In this document: positions 26,424 to 34,099 of the stretch, in pieces
Layout: each line of letters begins with the position of its first letter
Numbering within the stretch: position 1 is the stretch's first letter
Source of the DNA: Saprospiraceae bacterium
GTDB lineage: Bacteria; Bacteroidota; Bacteroidia; Chitinophagales; Saprospiraceae
NCBI GenBank assembly: GCA_013360405.1
Contig: JABWBR010000066.1
Span: forward strand, 1-58,025
DNA: 58,025 bases
Direction: 5' to 3'
Notes under the pieces: generated by a model
What the model was told of the DNA's origin: nothing
Database searches by the model: none
Seen by the model: the letters and a program-made list of their open reading frames with translations, nothing else
Made by a program: the position numbers and the translations under genes

Positions 26424-27422
26424 TTATTTTATTAAACCTTGAAGCAATAGCTTCTTTCGCAAATCTAACGATTGTGCATGATTTGTAAAAGCAAATAAAG
26501 GCAAAGCGTGCCGTTGGCAAACCGCCTCGCTCCATTCCCCGGAGTGATATTTTTCTTCCAACACGCTCCATTTTTTTAAAAAACGCCTTTTACTGCGCTG
26601 TGTCAGCCTGGTGTGATGCGGAAATAGCAGGTAACCCAAAAATGGCAAACCACACTTGCAGCGGTTGAGCGAGGGCGGCTTCAGTTCGCATAACAACTCT
26701 TCCTGAACGTATGACTGTATACGTTCAAGCGCCCTTTTTAGGAAGTGCCTGTCATTTGACCAAAGCACCATATCATCCATATACCGCACATAACCGGCCG
26801 GGCATATCTGTTCCTGAATAAAATGATCCAGCCCCGTCAGGTAATGGTTGGCAAAGTACTGGCTCGTCAGGTTGCCGATGGGCAGGCCGCGGTTGGGGCT
26901 GGCTTCGAAGCTGTTTATTATTTTGTCAAAAATGGCGAGTAAGTCTTCTTCTTTAAATAATCGCCACAACTGTTTTTTCAATACATCGTGGTGGATGCTA
27001 TCGAAGAATTTTTTTACGTCTAACTTCAGAAACCACATCCGGCTTCGGGTAAAACCGGATGCCCGCTTTAAAGCGGCATGAACGCCCTTGCCCTTTCGAC
27101 TGGCATAGCTGTCGAATATATGTGCGCGCTCGAAGCGCTCGTGGCACACGTTCATCAGGGCGTGATGTAGCACCTGCTCGGTAAAAGCGGGCGCACAAAT
27201 CTGCCGCTCTTTCGGATCGAATATTTTAAAAAAACGGTAATGCCCTACCTCCACTGCGCCGCTCAGGATTTGCTCGCGCAGCATTAATAGCTGCGTATCC
27301 AATTGTGCCTGGTAAGCCAGCACGTTCTGCCCATAACTTTTTCCGCGTTTGGCTTTCCAAAAAGCCAATTGCAGGTTGTATAGGTCAGCCGCTTTTTCCA
27401 GTAGGTGATTTGCTTTTTTCAT
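26424..27422 (-). CDS. DGR reverse transcriptase
   Basis: This is a 332-residue reverse transcriptase. Motif A is FLKLDVKKFFDSIHH with catalytic D135. Motif B is RGLPIGNLTSQYFAN (178-192), of the I-G-N-x-x-S-Q form typical of DGR enzymes. Motif C is YVRYMDDMVL (Y214-D217), and CGLPFLGYLLFP follows. It lacks the maturase/X and endonuclease domains of group II intron enzymes, and the length matches DGR RTs (about 300-400). Its start overlaps the upstream HRDC gene by 38 nt, so the two are translationally coupled. The template repeat follows directly. Retron or Abi RTs are excluded by the TR/VR pair. Confidence 0.96.
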   Translation of the reverse strand: MKKANHLLEKAADLYNLQLAFWKAKRGKSYGQNVLAYQAQLDTQLLMLREQILSGAVEVGHYRFFKIFDPKERQICAPAFTEQVLHHALMNVCHERFERAHIFDSYASRKGKGVHAALKRASGFTRSRMWFLKLDVKKFFDSIHHDVLKKQLWRLFKEEDLLAIFDKIINSFEASPNRGLPIGNLTSQYFANHYLTGLDHFIQEQICPAGYVRYMDDMVLWSNDRHFLKRALERIQSYVQEELLCELKPPSLNRCKCGLPFLGYLLFPHHTRLTQRSKRRFLKKWSVLEEKYHSGEWSEAVCQRHALPLFAFTNHAQSLDLRKKLLLQGLIK

Positions 27423-27852
27423 CGGCAGGTTTGGTATAAAATTGGGAACCGTATCGCTCTACTTTCTTTTCGCCAATTCCTTTTATGCTTTTCATGGTAG
27501 CGGCATTGATGACTTCCAGCTTTGCTAACTCCGCCAACTCTTCGTCGGTGAAGATAGCGTAAGCGGGCAGCCCTTCTTGCGTGGCAAGCGATTTTCTAAT
27601 CTCTCGCAATTTCGAGAAACGTTGAAAGGTGGCTTCGTCCAGGACTTCTCTATAGTCCACTTTTTTCTTTCCGGAATCGGTAGCGGCGTGATCGTCTATG
27701 TATTTGATGAAGAAACACCAACACGCCCCACGTTCGTTGCTCACCAGTTGTTGCTCCGTTTGAAGCACTTTTTTTGAACGCAGAAAAGCATTCATTTCTT
27801 CTGTAATGGCTTCCCCTCCATAAATGGGGATGGTAAATAGTTTTATTTGCAT
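27385..27852 (-). CDS. HRDC-domain DGR accessory protein
   Basis: This is a 155-residue protein. The N-terminal ~70 residues (MQIKLFTIPIYGG...ALRSKK-like segment) are followed by an HRDC fold (about 75-145): FQRFSKLREIRKSLATQEGLPAYAIFTDEELAEL, ending in IKGIGEKKVERYG, a helix-hairpin typical of HRDC. HRDC proteins of this build are a known alternative to Avd as DGR accessory factors and are thought to help RT-RNA or nucleic-acid handling. It overlaps the RT gene by 38 nt. The 240-bp gap upstream holds the VR-gene terminator and must contain its promoter. Confidence 0.88.
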   Translation of the reverse strand: MQIKLFTIPIYGGEAITEEMNAFLRSKKVLQTEQQLVSNERGACWCFFIKYIDDHAATDSGKKKVDYREVLDEATFQRFSKLREIRKSLATQEGLPAYAIFTDEELAELAKLEVINAATMKSIKGIGEKKVERYGSQFYTKPADEKSKSPTGKSG

Positions 27853-27989
27853 GATTGTTGTTTTATGGGTTGGTTTGGTTTGTGACGAAAAATACCAAGG
27901 CCGTTCTATGATTATGTCACCCCTTCGGGGTTGTGCTGGTACCCTTAATCCATTAAGTTATCCACATAGCTGTGCGACATAGCAAATTT

Positions 27990-28015
27990 TAAAAAAAATT
28001 TGGGGGCTTCGCCCC
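27990..28015 (-). terminator. Rho-independent terminator of the VR target gene
   Basis: On the minus strand a GGGGC-GAA-GCCCC hairpin (28003-28015) is followed by CAAATTTTTTTT. It ends transcription about 80-100 nt after the target gene's stop codon and so separates the target mRNA from the HRDC-RT-TR transcript. Confidence 0.7.
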
Positions 28016-28033
28016 GATGTTTTTTTCTTGTCA

Positions 28034-28078
28034 CCCTGTTTCGCCGTCGGTTCGTCCCTCACCGACTTGCTCACAGGG
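28034..28078. other. Nested hairpin/cruciform just downstream of VR
   Basis: CCCTGT (28034-28039) pairs with ACAGGG (28073-28078), and inside it GTCGG (28046-28050) pairs with CCGAC (28062-28066). DGR target sites such as that of phage BPP-1 need an inverted repeat forming a DNA hairpin shortly after the VR/IMH. This element lies about 45 nt beyond the VR end and is the natural candidate. Confidence 0.6.
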
Positions 28079-28090
28079 CTCTCTTTTTTT

Positions 28091-28112
28091 GCTCATAGGA
28101 TGCCGCCCGGCG
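28091..28112. repeat. VR-flank half of the TR/VR inverted repeat
   Basis: GCTCATAGGATGCCG (28091-28105) is the exact reverse complement of 26261-26275 beside the template repeat, and complementarity extends to 28112 with two mismatches. It overlaps the last codons and stop codon (28093-28095) of the diversified gene. RNA from the TR 3' flank would therefore be antisense to the 3' end of the target's coding region. Confidence 0.75.
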
Positions 28113-28887
28113 TTCCATCTGACTGGAAGGGGAGGACAAGCCGGAGGCCGAGAGTGCTGCGACGGAGGCCCGGCGAGTCGAAGTCCCGGCGGGCGGGGCG
28201 GCAATACAACGGGTTGAGGAAGTAGCTGCCGCCGCGCACCACGCGGGTAGCGCCCCCGTTAGGACCTTTTGGGTCGGGAGCGGGCCCGTTTTTTAAGCAA
28301 GTTTCGTAATAATTTTTGTCAAACCGGTCTTCGCACCACTCGTACACGTTGCCGCTCATATCGTGTATGCCGAGTTCATTGGGCAAAAGCAGGCCTACGT
28401 CATGGGTTTGTTTGTCGCTATTGACGTTGTACCAGCCCACTTGGGCCAGGCTGTCGCTGCCGCAGTAGCGGTAGCCCTGACTGTAGCGCCCGCCCCGCGC
28501 GGCGTATTCCCACTCGGCTTCCCTGGGGAGCCGGAAAGTGGGGGGCAACCCCAGTGCCTGCAAGTGCTGGGCAAGGCCGGGGTAGTTATTTATTTTTTTT
28601 AAAAAAATACGCGTATCATCCCAGGAGACAGACTCCACTGGGTGTCGATCGCCTTTGAAAGAGGAAGGATTCTTACCCATCAACTCCTGCCACAGGCGCT
28701 GCGTCACCTGCCATTTGCCGATGTAAAAGGTAGAGACCTCTACGGGGTGTACGGGTCGGCAGGCGTCCCACAGGTCGCCGTGTTCGTCGCCCATGTCAAA
28801 GCGGCCGCCTTCCACGAGGCAGAGTTCGAGGTCGGGGAGGAGGTCTATTACTATGCGGACCGGGGTTGCAGGAGTTGTAGCGGGCAT
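28093..28887 (-). CDS. DGR-diversified FGE-sulfatase (C-type-lectin-like fold) protein
   Basis: This is a 264-residue protein of the formylglycine-generating-enzyme/SUMF1 fold. Seen are VEGGRFDMGD, VEVSTFYIGKWQVTQRLWQELMG, HPVESVSWDDTRIFLKKI, FRLPREAEWEYAARGG, NELGIHDMSGNVYEWCEDRFD and the terminal RVVRGGSYF...CRPARR...GLRLVLPF. The variable repeat covers residues about 211-255, the last strands of the fold. Fourteen residues there differ from the template translation (e.g. NNN to DFD, DN to GL, NNN to RST). Enzymatic FGEs have copper-site Cys residues; none is evident here, so a binding role is likely. With this start there is no signal peptide, so a cytosolic protein is predicted. A longer frame starts at 29034, but its leader looks non-coding. 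Confidence 0.92.
   Translation of the reverse strand: MPATTPATPVRIVIDLLPDLELCLVEGGRFDMGDEHGDLWDACRPVHPVEVSTFYIGKWQVTQRLWQELMGKNPSSFKGDRHPVESVSWDDTRIFLKKINNYPGLAQHLQALGLPPTFRLPREAEWEYAARGGRYSQGYRYCGSDSLAQVGWYNVNSDKQTHDVGLLLPNELGIHDMSGNVYEWCEDRFDKNYYETCLKNGPAPDPKGPNGGATRVVRGGSYFLNPLYCRPARRDFDSPGLRRSTLGLRLVLPFQSDGTPGGIL
28123..28256 (-). repeat. DGR variable repeat (VR)
   Basis: This is the 134-bp recipient copy of the template repeat, inside the 3' end of the FGE-fold gene. Twenty substitutions relative to TR fall only at template adenines. Seen on the coding strand they go to C, G and T, i.e. all three alternatives. The 3'-most ~28 bp (28123-28151) are identical and GC-rich, as expected for the IMH that starts mutagenic homing. 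Beyond 28256 one or two more A-type differences may belong to it before homology ends. Confidence 0.97.
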
Positions 28888-29067
28888 GCGGCAAGCGTTT
28901 TTTTTGGCAAGATACGTACTACGCGGCAATTTGGCGACTGGGCGAGGGGGAGACTTTGCGACTGTACGATACGAGGGGGCGATTTTGGTCGGTCGTTGAG
29001 CGGAGCCGAAACGAGCATCTCCGGCAGTCGGCAATCCACTGCCAGGATTAAATTACCCCGGCACCGC

Positions 29068-29478
29068 TCAACCTTTCCTCCAATTCACAAGATCAAGCCC
29101 CGGCACGTTCGCATAGTCCTTCAAGTTGTTCGTACTAAGTGATAATTGATGTTGTATGGCTGTTGCGGCGATAAAAATGTCGTAATTGCCGCTATGCCGA
29201 CCGGTTTGGTATAGATAGGCGATAATGTCAGAAGCTAATTCCCCTGTGATTTCGTCAATTTCAAGGATGTTTCGGGTTTTAATGAATTCCCTAAATCGGG
29301 TTTCCTGGGCAGCAGCCTTTTTGGCTTTCAACCCACCGAGTATTTCGACAATTGTAATCCGAGAAATATAGACGGGACCGTGCAGCTTTTCATACTCGTC
29401 AAATACCTGCACTACATCAGCGTAGCCTTTCAGGTAGTAGGAAAGAATATCCGTGTCAACAAGAATTTTTGGAGGCAC
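29068..29478 (-). CDS. PIN-domain toxin (VapC-like)
   Basis: This is a 136-residue PIN-domain ribonuclease. The acidic centre is visible as VDTDILSYYLKG (Asp near 8-10), TIVEILGG (Glu), GNYDIFIAATAIQ (Asp) and a final STNNLKDYANVPGL. VapC toxins cleave RNA, often initiator tRNA or rRNA, when the antitoxin is lost. The likely antitoxin gene lies 12 bp upstream. The pair sits directly upstream of the DGR target gene on the same strand. Confidence 0.88.
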   Translation of the reverse strand: MPPKILVDTDILSYYLKGYADVVQVFDEYEKLHGPVYISRITIVEILGGLKAKKAAAQETRFREFIKTRNILEIDEITGELASDIIAYLYQTGRHSGNYDIFIAATAIQHQLSLSTNNLKDYANVPGLDLVNWRKG

Positions 29479-29490
29479 AGCGACGGGAGC

Positions 29491-29739
29491 TTACTGGTCG
29501 TTTAGAAGGGTTTCAAGCCGGCTCATGCGCTGGAGATTGCTTTGGCGGCGATTAGTCATCACCTCATTCACTATAGCATCCCAGTCGAAGTCCGTTTCCT
29601 TAGATGTAACTTCGTCGCTTTCATCGACAGGTAGCCGTTCCCTAAAGGTATGGATGAGCTCGTACCACTGTTGCAGATAGACTTCCGGCAACTTATTCAA
29701 CTCGATGAGGATGCTTTTTAGCAAGAGCTCTTTTTTCAT
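29491..29739 (-). CDS. Putative VapB-like antitoxin
   Basis: This is an 82-residue acidic protein immediately upstream of the PIN toxin gene. Its N-terminal helices (KKELLLKSILIELNKLPEVYLQQWYELI) resemble the leucine-rich start of DUF2281-like antitoxins. The middle is charged (SDEVTSKETDFDWDAIVNEVM). The assignment rests mainly on position and size. The ATG at 29739 is preferred to 29784, since the preceding codons look like leader. Confidence 0.7.
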   Translation of the reverse strand: MKKELLLKSILIELNKLPEVYLQQWYELIHTFRERLPVDESDEVTSKETDFDWDAIVNEVMTNRRQSNLQRMSRLETLLNDQ

Positions 29740-29855
29740 AAAGCCGATTTTTGACAAAGTTAACAAATTTGGAGCAATTTTCAAAACGACCTATAGCCAG
29801 TATTGCCCGTGAAAAGCGGTTATTAAACGGGTGTCTAATAAATCCCGCTTCTTTT

Positions 29856-29970
29856 GTAACTGTTTAGCAGGGTTTAGTGCATGCGCAGTTTAGCGATAGG
29901 GTTTAGTTAACTAAACATACCGCTAAACCCTAACGCTAAACCCAATCGCTAAACCCTACTAAACAGTTAC
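29856..29970. repeat. 13-bp iterons and inverted repeats (CGCTAAACCC) upstream of the TonB receptor
   Basis: CGCTAAACCC occurs at 29921, 29934 and 29947, exactly 13 bp apart. A perfect 16-bp palindrome, GTTTAGTTAACTAAAC, lies at 29901-29916. Outer arms 29856-29877 and 29949-29970 pair over 22 bp with one mismatch. The array ends 13 bp before the TATATTTG promoter element. It looks like an operator with several binding sites, or a large cruciform. Confidence 0.8.
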
Positions 29971-29982
29971 CTTCTGTTTTAT

Positions 29983-29990
29983 TATATTTG
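29983..29990 (+). promoter_or_regulatory. Promoter -7 element TATATTTG
   Basis: TATATTTG fits TAnnTTTG and lies 22 nt upstream of the TonB-receptor ATG, right after the iteron array. No -33 TTG is seen, so an activator bound to the iterons could be needed. Confidence 0.55.
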
Positions 29991-30011
29991 AAACTCACAA
30001 ACCTAATACCT

Positions 30012-32788
30012 ATGAAAAAGACCTCGACATATAGCATCCTGTTCTCCCTGTTTTTCTTGTCCATTAGCGCCCTCGCCCAACGCACCATCACCGGTAGCGT
30101 GAGCGACGCCATTACCGGCGACGAATTGATAGTCGCGTCGGTTTTGATAAAAGGCACCAACGCAGGTACCGTCACTGACGCCGATGGGGCGTTTACGATC
30201 AACGTGCCCGCCGACGGCAAGATTCTCCTGGTGTCTTACATCGGCTATAAATCGGAGGAAATTGAAATCGGCGACCAGACCCATTTTGTGATCAGGCTTA
30301 GCGAAGGTATTGAAATCGACGCGGTGACGGTGATCGGTTCGCGCAATACAACGCGCACCAAGCTGGAAACGCCGGTGCCCGTAGATATCATACCCCTGGC
30401 CGCGGTGATCAGCGATGTGGGCCAGGTGGACCTCAACCAGATCCTGACCTATATGGCCCCGTCTTTCCAATCGGCCCGCCAGGCTATCGCCGACGGCACC
30501 GACCACGTGGACCCCGCCCAGTTGCGCGGACTGGGCCCCGACCAGGTACTGGTGCTCATCAATGGCAAACGCCGCCACCAGTCGGCGCTGGTGAACGTAA
30601 ACGGCACGGTGAACCGCGGCACGGTGGGCACCGACCTCAGCGCCATCCCCGCTGCCGCTATCGAACGCATCGAAATACTGCGCGACGGCGCCGCCGCCCA
30701 ATACGGCTCCGACGCTATCGCCGGCGTGATCAATATTGTGCTCAAACAACGCACCGGCGTACTCGACGGCAGCGTGTCGTACGGTACGTATGTTACCAAT
30801 TATGATAAAAATTACGCCCTATACAAACTACAAGGCAATACCGCCGACCCCGGCGTAAATGTCACCGACGGACAAACCATTCAAGCCGGCCTCAACTACG
30901 GCTTTAAACTGGGCAAAAAAGGCTTCGTGAACCTCACCGGCGAATATATCGACAGAGCGGCCACCAACCGCACGGGCACCTATACCGGGCAGGTTTACCC
31001 CAGCGTGGCGACCGCAACTTTTTTGATATGCTCATCGGCCAGTCGGAAATGAACGGCGGCGGACTTTTCGTCAATGCCGATTATGCCCTTTCACGCCACT
31101 GGAACCTCTATGCCTTCGGCGGGTACAATAAAAAACAAGGCCTCTCGGCGGGATTCTACCGATACCCCAGCTCGGTAGCCTCCGGCGCCCGAGATTATGC
31201 CGACGAAGTATTCGCCATTTATCCCGACGGCTTCCTGCCGCAAATTGAAAGCGACCTGCAGGATATTAGCGCCGCCCTGGGTGTGCGGGGCAGGCTGGGC
31301 CAGTGGCAGCTCGACCTGAGCAATACCACCGGACAAAACCGCTTTGACTTTACGATTTCAAATTCTGTAAACTATACCCAGGCCGCCGTCTCACCCAATA
31401 ACCTGCAAACCGTATTCGATGCGGGCGGCTTGAAATTTTTACAAAATACCACCAACCTCGACCTCAACCGCAAATTTGACGTACTGAAAGGCCTTAGCTT
31501 CGCCGTGGGCGGCGAATTCCGCCTCGAACAATTCGGCCTCCGGGCAGGAGAAGAGGCCTCCTGGCGCAATTACGACACCGCTTCGGGCGCAGCCTCGGGC
31601 GCGCAGGTCTTTGCCGGCTTCCTGCCCTCCAACGAAGGCGACAACAGCCGCAACAGCATAGCCGCTTATGTGGATGCCGAACAGGATTTTACGCGCAACT
31701 GGATGGTGGGCGCCGCCCTGCGTTTCGAAAATTATTCCGATTTCGGCAGCACGATCAACTACAAAATAGCTTCGCGATACAAAATCGGTGAATACCTGTC
31801 GCTGCGCGCCTCGGCCAGCAGCGGTTTCCGGGCGCCTTCGATGCAACAGCGCTTTTATGCCAAAACCAATACCCTGTTTGTATCCATCGACGGCCAGTTG
31901 ACGCCCGTAGAAAGCGGCACCTTCACCAATGACAGTCGCCCGGCAGAAATTCTGGGCATCCCCGAACTAACCCAAGAAACCTCGCAGAGCTTCACCGCCG
32001 GCGTTACCGCCCGCCCCACAGAAGGCCTCGAAATCTCGGTAGACGCCTACCAGATCGATATCGACAACCGCATTGTGCTCACCAACAACTTCACCGACGG
32101 CGGCAATGCCGAGCTCAAAGCCCAACTCGAAGCCGCCGGCGCCGGCCAGGCCAACTTTTTCGCCAATGCGATCGATACGCGCTCGCGCGGCGTAGAAGCC
32201 GTGATCGCCTACGGCAAAGTGTTAGGCGGCAAACACGACCTGCGTTTTACCCTGGCCGCCACGTTTATCGACAACGAGGTCAAGAAAAACCCCGACGGCA
32301 CGCCGCGCATCCAGGCCTCGCCAATCCTGATCGAAACTGGGCAGGTGGCCCGCTATTTCAACCGCGAAGACCAAAGCCGCATCGAGGTGGCCAACCCCCG
32401 CAATAAGTTTAATTTTACGATCAACTACAAGCTGAAAAAATTCGGCGCCATGCTGCGCGCCGTGCAATGGGGCGAAGTGGTGTATCTCGATCCGTCTATC
32501 GATCCCACCAAACCGGAGAATTTCCCCACGAATGCCTTCAGCGGCAACAAAGAAACGTTGGACCAAACTTTCAACCCGGTTACGATCTTTGATGCTTCGG
32601 TCAGCTACCAGGTGTGGAAAGGGCTTACTTTATCCGTCGGCGCCAACAACCTGCTGGATACTTACCAGGACCGCCATATCCACTCCAATAATATGAGCTC
32701 GGGCCGTTTTGTGTACAGCCGCCGCGTGCAGCAAGCGGGTTTTGCCGGGCGCCTGGTGTTTGCGAGGGTGAAGTTTGATATTAGATGA
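30012..32788 (+). pseudogene. TonB-dependent receptor, frameshifted
   Basis: The gene encodes a signal peptide (MKKTSTYSILFSLFFLSISALAQ), a CarboxypepD_reg-like domain (RTITGSVSDAITGDELIVASV), a plug domain (about 110-230, with LRGLGPDQVLVLINGKRRH and ILRDGAAAQYGSDAIAGVINI) and a 22-strand barrel ending FARVKFDIR. The first frame runs to 31052 and the second resumes before 31028. Joining them by one extra G in GTGG at 31005-31008 restores YPSVGDRNFFDMLIG, normal for the family. A single-base deletion or a homopolymer sequencing error therefore splits it. Intact, it would be an outer-membrane energy-coupled importer of about 925 residues. No SusD partner is adjacent. Confidence 0.88.
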
Positions 32789-32805
32789 GGGTTGATGAAT
32801 GTTGA

Positions 32806-32854
32806 TGAGGGTTGATGAGGGGGTATGAAAGTCTATAACCCTCATCAACCCTCA
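32806..32854. terminator. Inverted repeat between convergent genes (GTTGATGAGG units)
   Basis: TGAGGGTTGATGAGGG (32806-32821) pairs perfectly with 32839-32854 across a 17-nt loop. The left arm belongs to a run of GTTGATGAGG-like units from 32786. It lies between the TonB receptor and the convergent ATPase gene, whose stop codon is inside the right arm. Confidence 0.7.
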
Positions 32855-33984
32855 GCAGGCGCTACGAAACCCATATAGTTTTCGGGGCTGATAACGGCAG
32901 TTTCGACATGGTCATAAGTAGTTAAAAAAGCCTTAGGGAAAGCTACTTTAGCCGTCGGCTTCCATTTAAATTCAAAGGCAAAAAGTTTGCCGTCTTTTTC
33001 TTCCAAATAATCAATTTCTTTTTGTTGGGTCGTACGCCAAAAATAACGGTTAGCGAAATACTGGTGGTTGGCAATCCATTTTGTGCGTTCGCTTACAAGG
33101 TAATTTTCCCAAAGCGCTCCTACATCAGTCCTCATGTCTATCGGCTGAAAACTATTGATGATAGCGTTTCTGATCCCGTTGTCATAGAAATAAACCTTCC
33201 TGCTTTTTTTTAATTCGTTGCGCAGGTTTCGACTGAAAGCGGGCAAGCGAAAAACCACAAAGGCTTTTTCCAACAAGTTGAGGTAGCGCTGCACCGTAGC
33301 CTGGTCACTTCCTGTCAATTGAGCCAGTTCGTGGTAGTTGACCTCGCTACCGATTTGCAGTGCCAGGGATTGCAATAGCTTTTCAATTACCTCCGGTTTA
33401 CGGACGTCATGGAAGGTGAAAATATCCTTGTATAAATAACTCCCGCTCAGTTGTCTTAGCAAAGCTTGTTCTTTTCCTGGCCGGTTGATGATTTCGGGGT
33501 ACATACCATATACCAGGCGATGTGATAACAATCGTCTTTCTTCCATTTCACCGTGGTGCTCCCGCATTTCCTCTGCGGAAATCGGCAGAAGCATGAACTC
33601 CCATTTGCGACCGGTTAGCGGTTCATTGATTTCGTTGGCCAAGTCCAGTGACGAGGAACCCGTGACCAACAATTTGACGGACTTGATTTTGTCGGTAAAT
33701 AACTTCAATGTAAGTCCGATGTTTTTTACACGCTGAGCCTCGTCAATCACCACCAGTCCGGCATCTCCAATCCAGGCTCTCAGTGTAGAAGAAGTAGCAT
33801 CTGTCAATCGTTGTCGTACATCAGGCTCGTCACAGTCCATCCAAAGTAGTTTCCCTCGATAATCCGCTGTCACTTTCTCAAGCAACGTAGTCTTTCCTAC
33901 CTGCCTCGGTCCGATTAATATGACGGCTTTACCTGGTTCAAGATGTCCTTCTACCGTTGGCAATAGCTTTCGGTCTATCCACAT
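32845..33984 (-). CDS. AAA_14 / DUF4143 ATPase
   Basis: This is a 379-residue cytosolic protein. The N-terminal AAA_14 P-loop domain has Walker A LIGPRQVGKTTL (about 24-35), Walker B LVVIDEAQRV (about 76-85) and sensor region LLVTGSSSLDL. A winged-helix segment follows (about 215-260, ELAQLTGSDQATVQRYLNLLEKA). The C-terminal DUF4143 domain is nuclease-like, with EIDYLEEKDGKLFAFEFKWK giving E-x-D...E-x-K. The family is widespread, mobile and functionally unresolved; a nucleic-acid role is inferred from the nuclease-like tail. Confidence 0.9.
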   Translation of the reverse strand: MWIDRKLLPTVEGHLEPGKAVILIGPRQVGKTTLLEKVTADYRGKLLWMDCDEPDVRQRLTDATSSTLRAWIGDAGLVVIDEAQRVKNIGLTLKLFTDKIKSVKLLVTGSSSLDLANEINEPLTGRKWEFMLLPISAEEMREHHGEMEERRLLSHRLVYGMYPEIINRPGKEQALLRQLSGSYLYKDIFTFHDVRKPEVIEKLLQSLALQIGSEVNYHELAQLTGSDQATVQRYLNLLEKAFVVFRLPAFSRNLRNELKKSRKVYFYDNGIRNAIINSFQPIDMRTDVGALWENYLVSERTKWIANHQYFANRYFWRTTQQKEIDYLEEKDGKLFAFEFKWKPTAKVAFPKAFLTTYDHVETAVISPENYMGFVAPAEG

Positions 33985-34099
33985 TGAGATTATTTTTTAT
34001 TGACAAATATAACATTCTTTGATTGTAATCTGAAATTATTAAAATAATTTATGAATACAATCAAGAAAATGACAACAAATAAATGAGGTAATGTGGTGT

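Noticed and set aside
26158-26571. 137-residue open frame across the template repeat
   Set aside because: It exists because the TR keeps the target's reading frame. The parts before and after TR resemble no protein. The segment works as an RNA template.
26424-27422. Retron, group II intron or Abi-type reverse transcriptase
   Set aside because: The adenine-specific TR/VR pair, the HRDC partner and the lack of maturase, endonuclease or msr/msd structure identify a DGR.
20940-29800. Integrated prophage or conjugative element carrying the DGR
   Set aside because: No integrase, phage structural or transfer gene and no attachment-site repeats were seen in or around the cluster.
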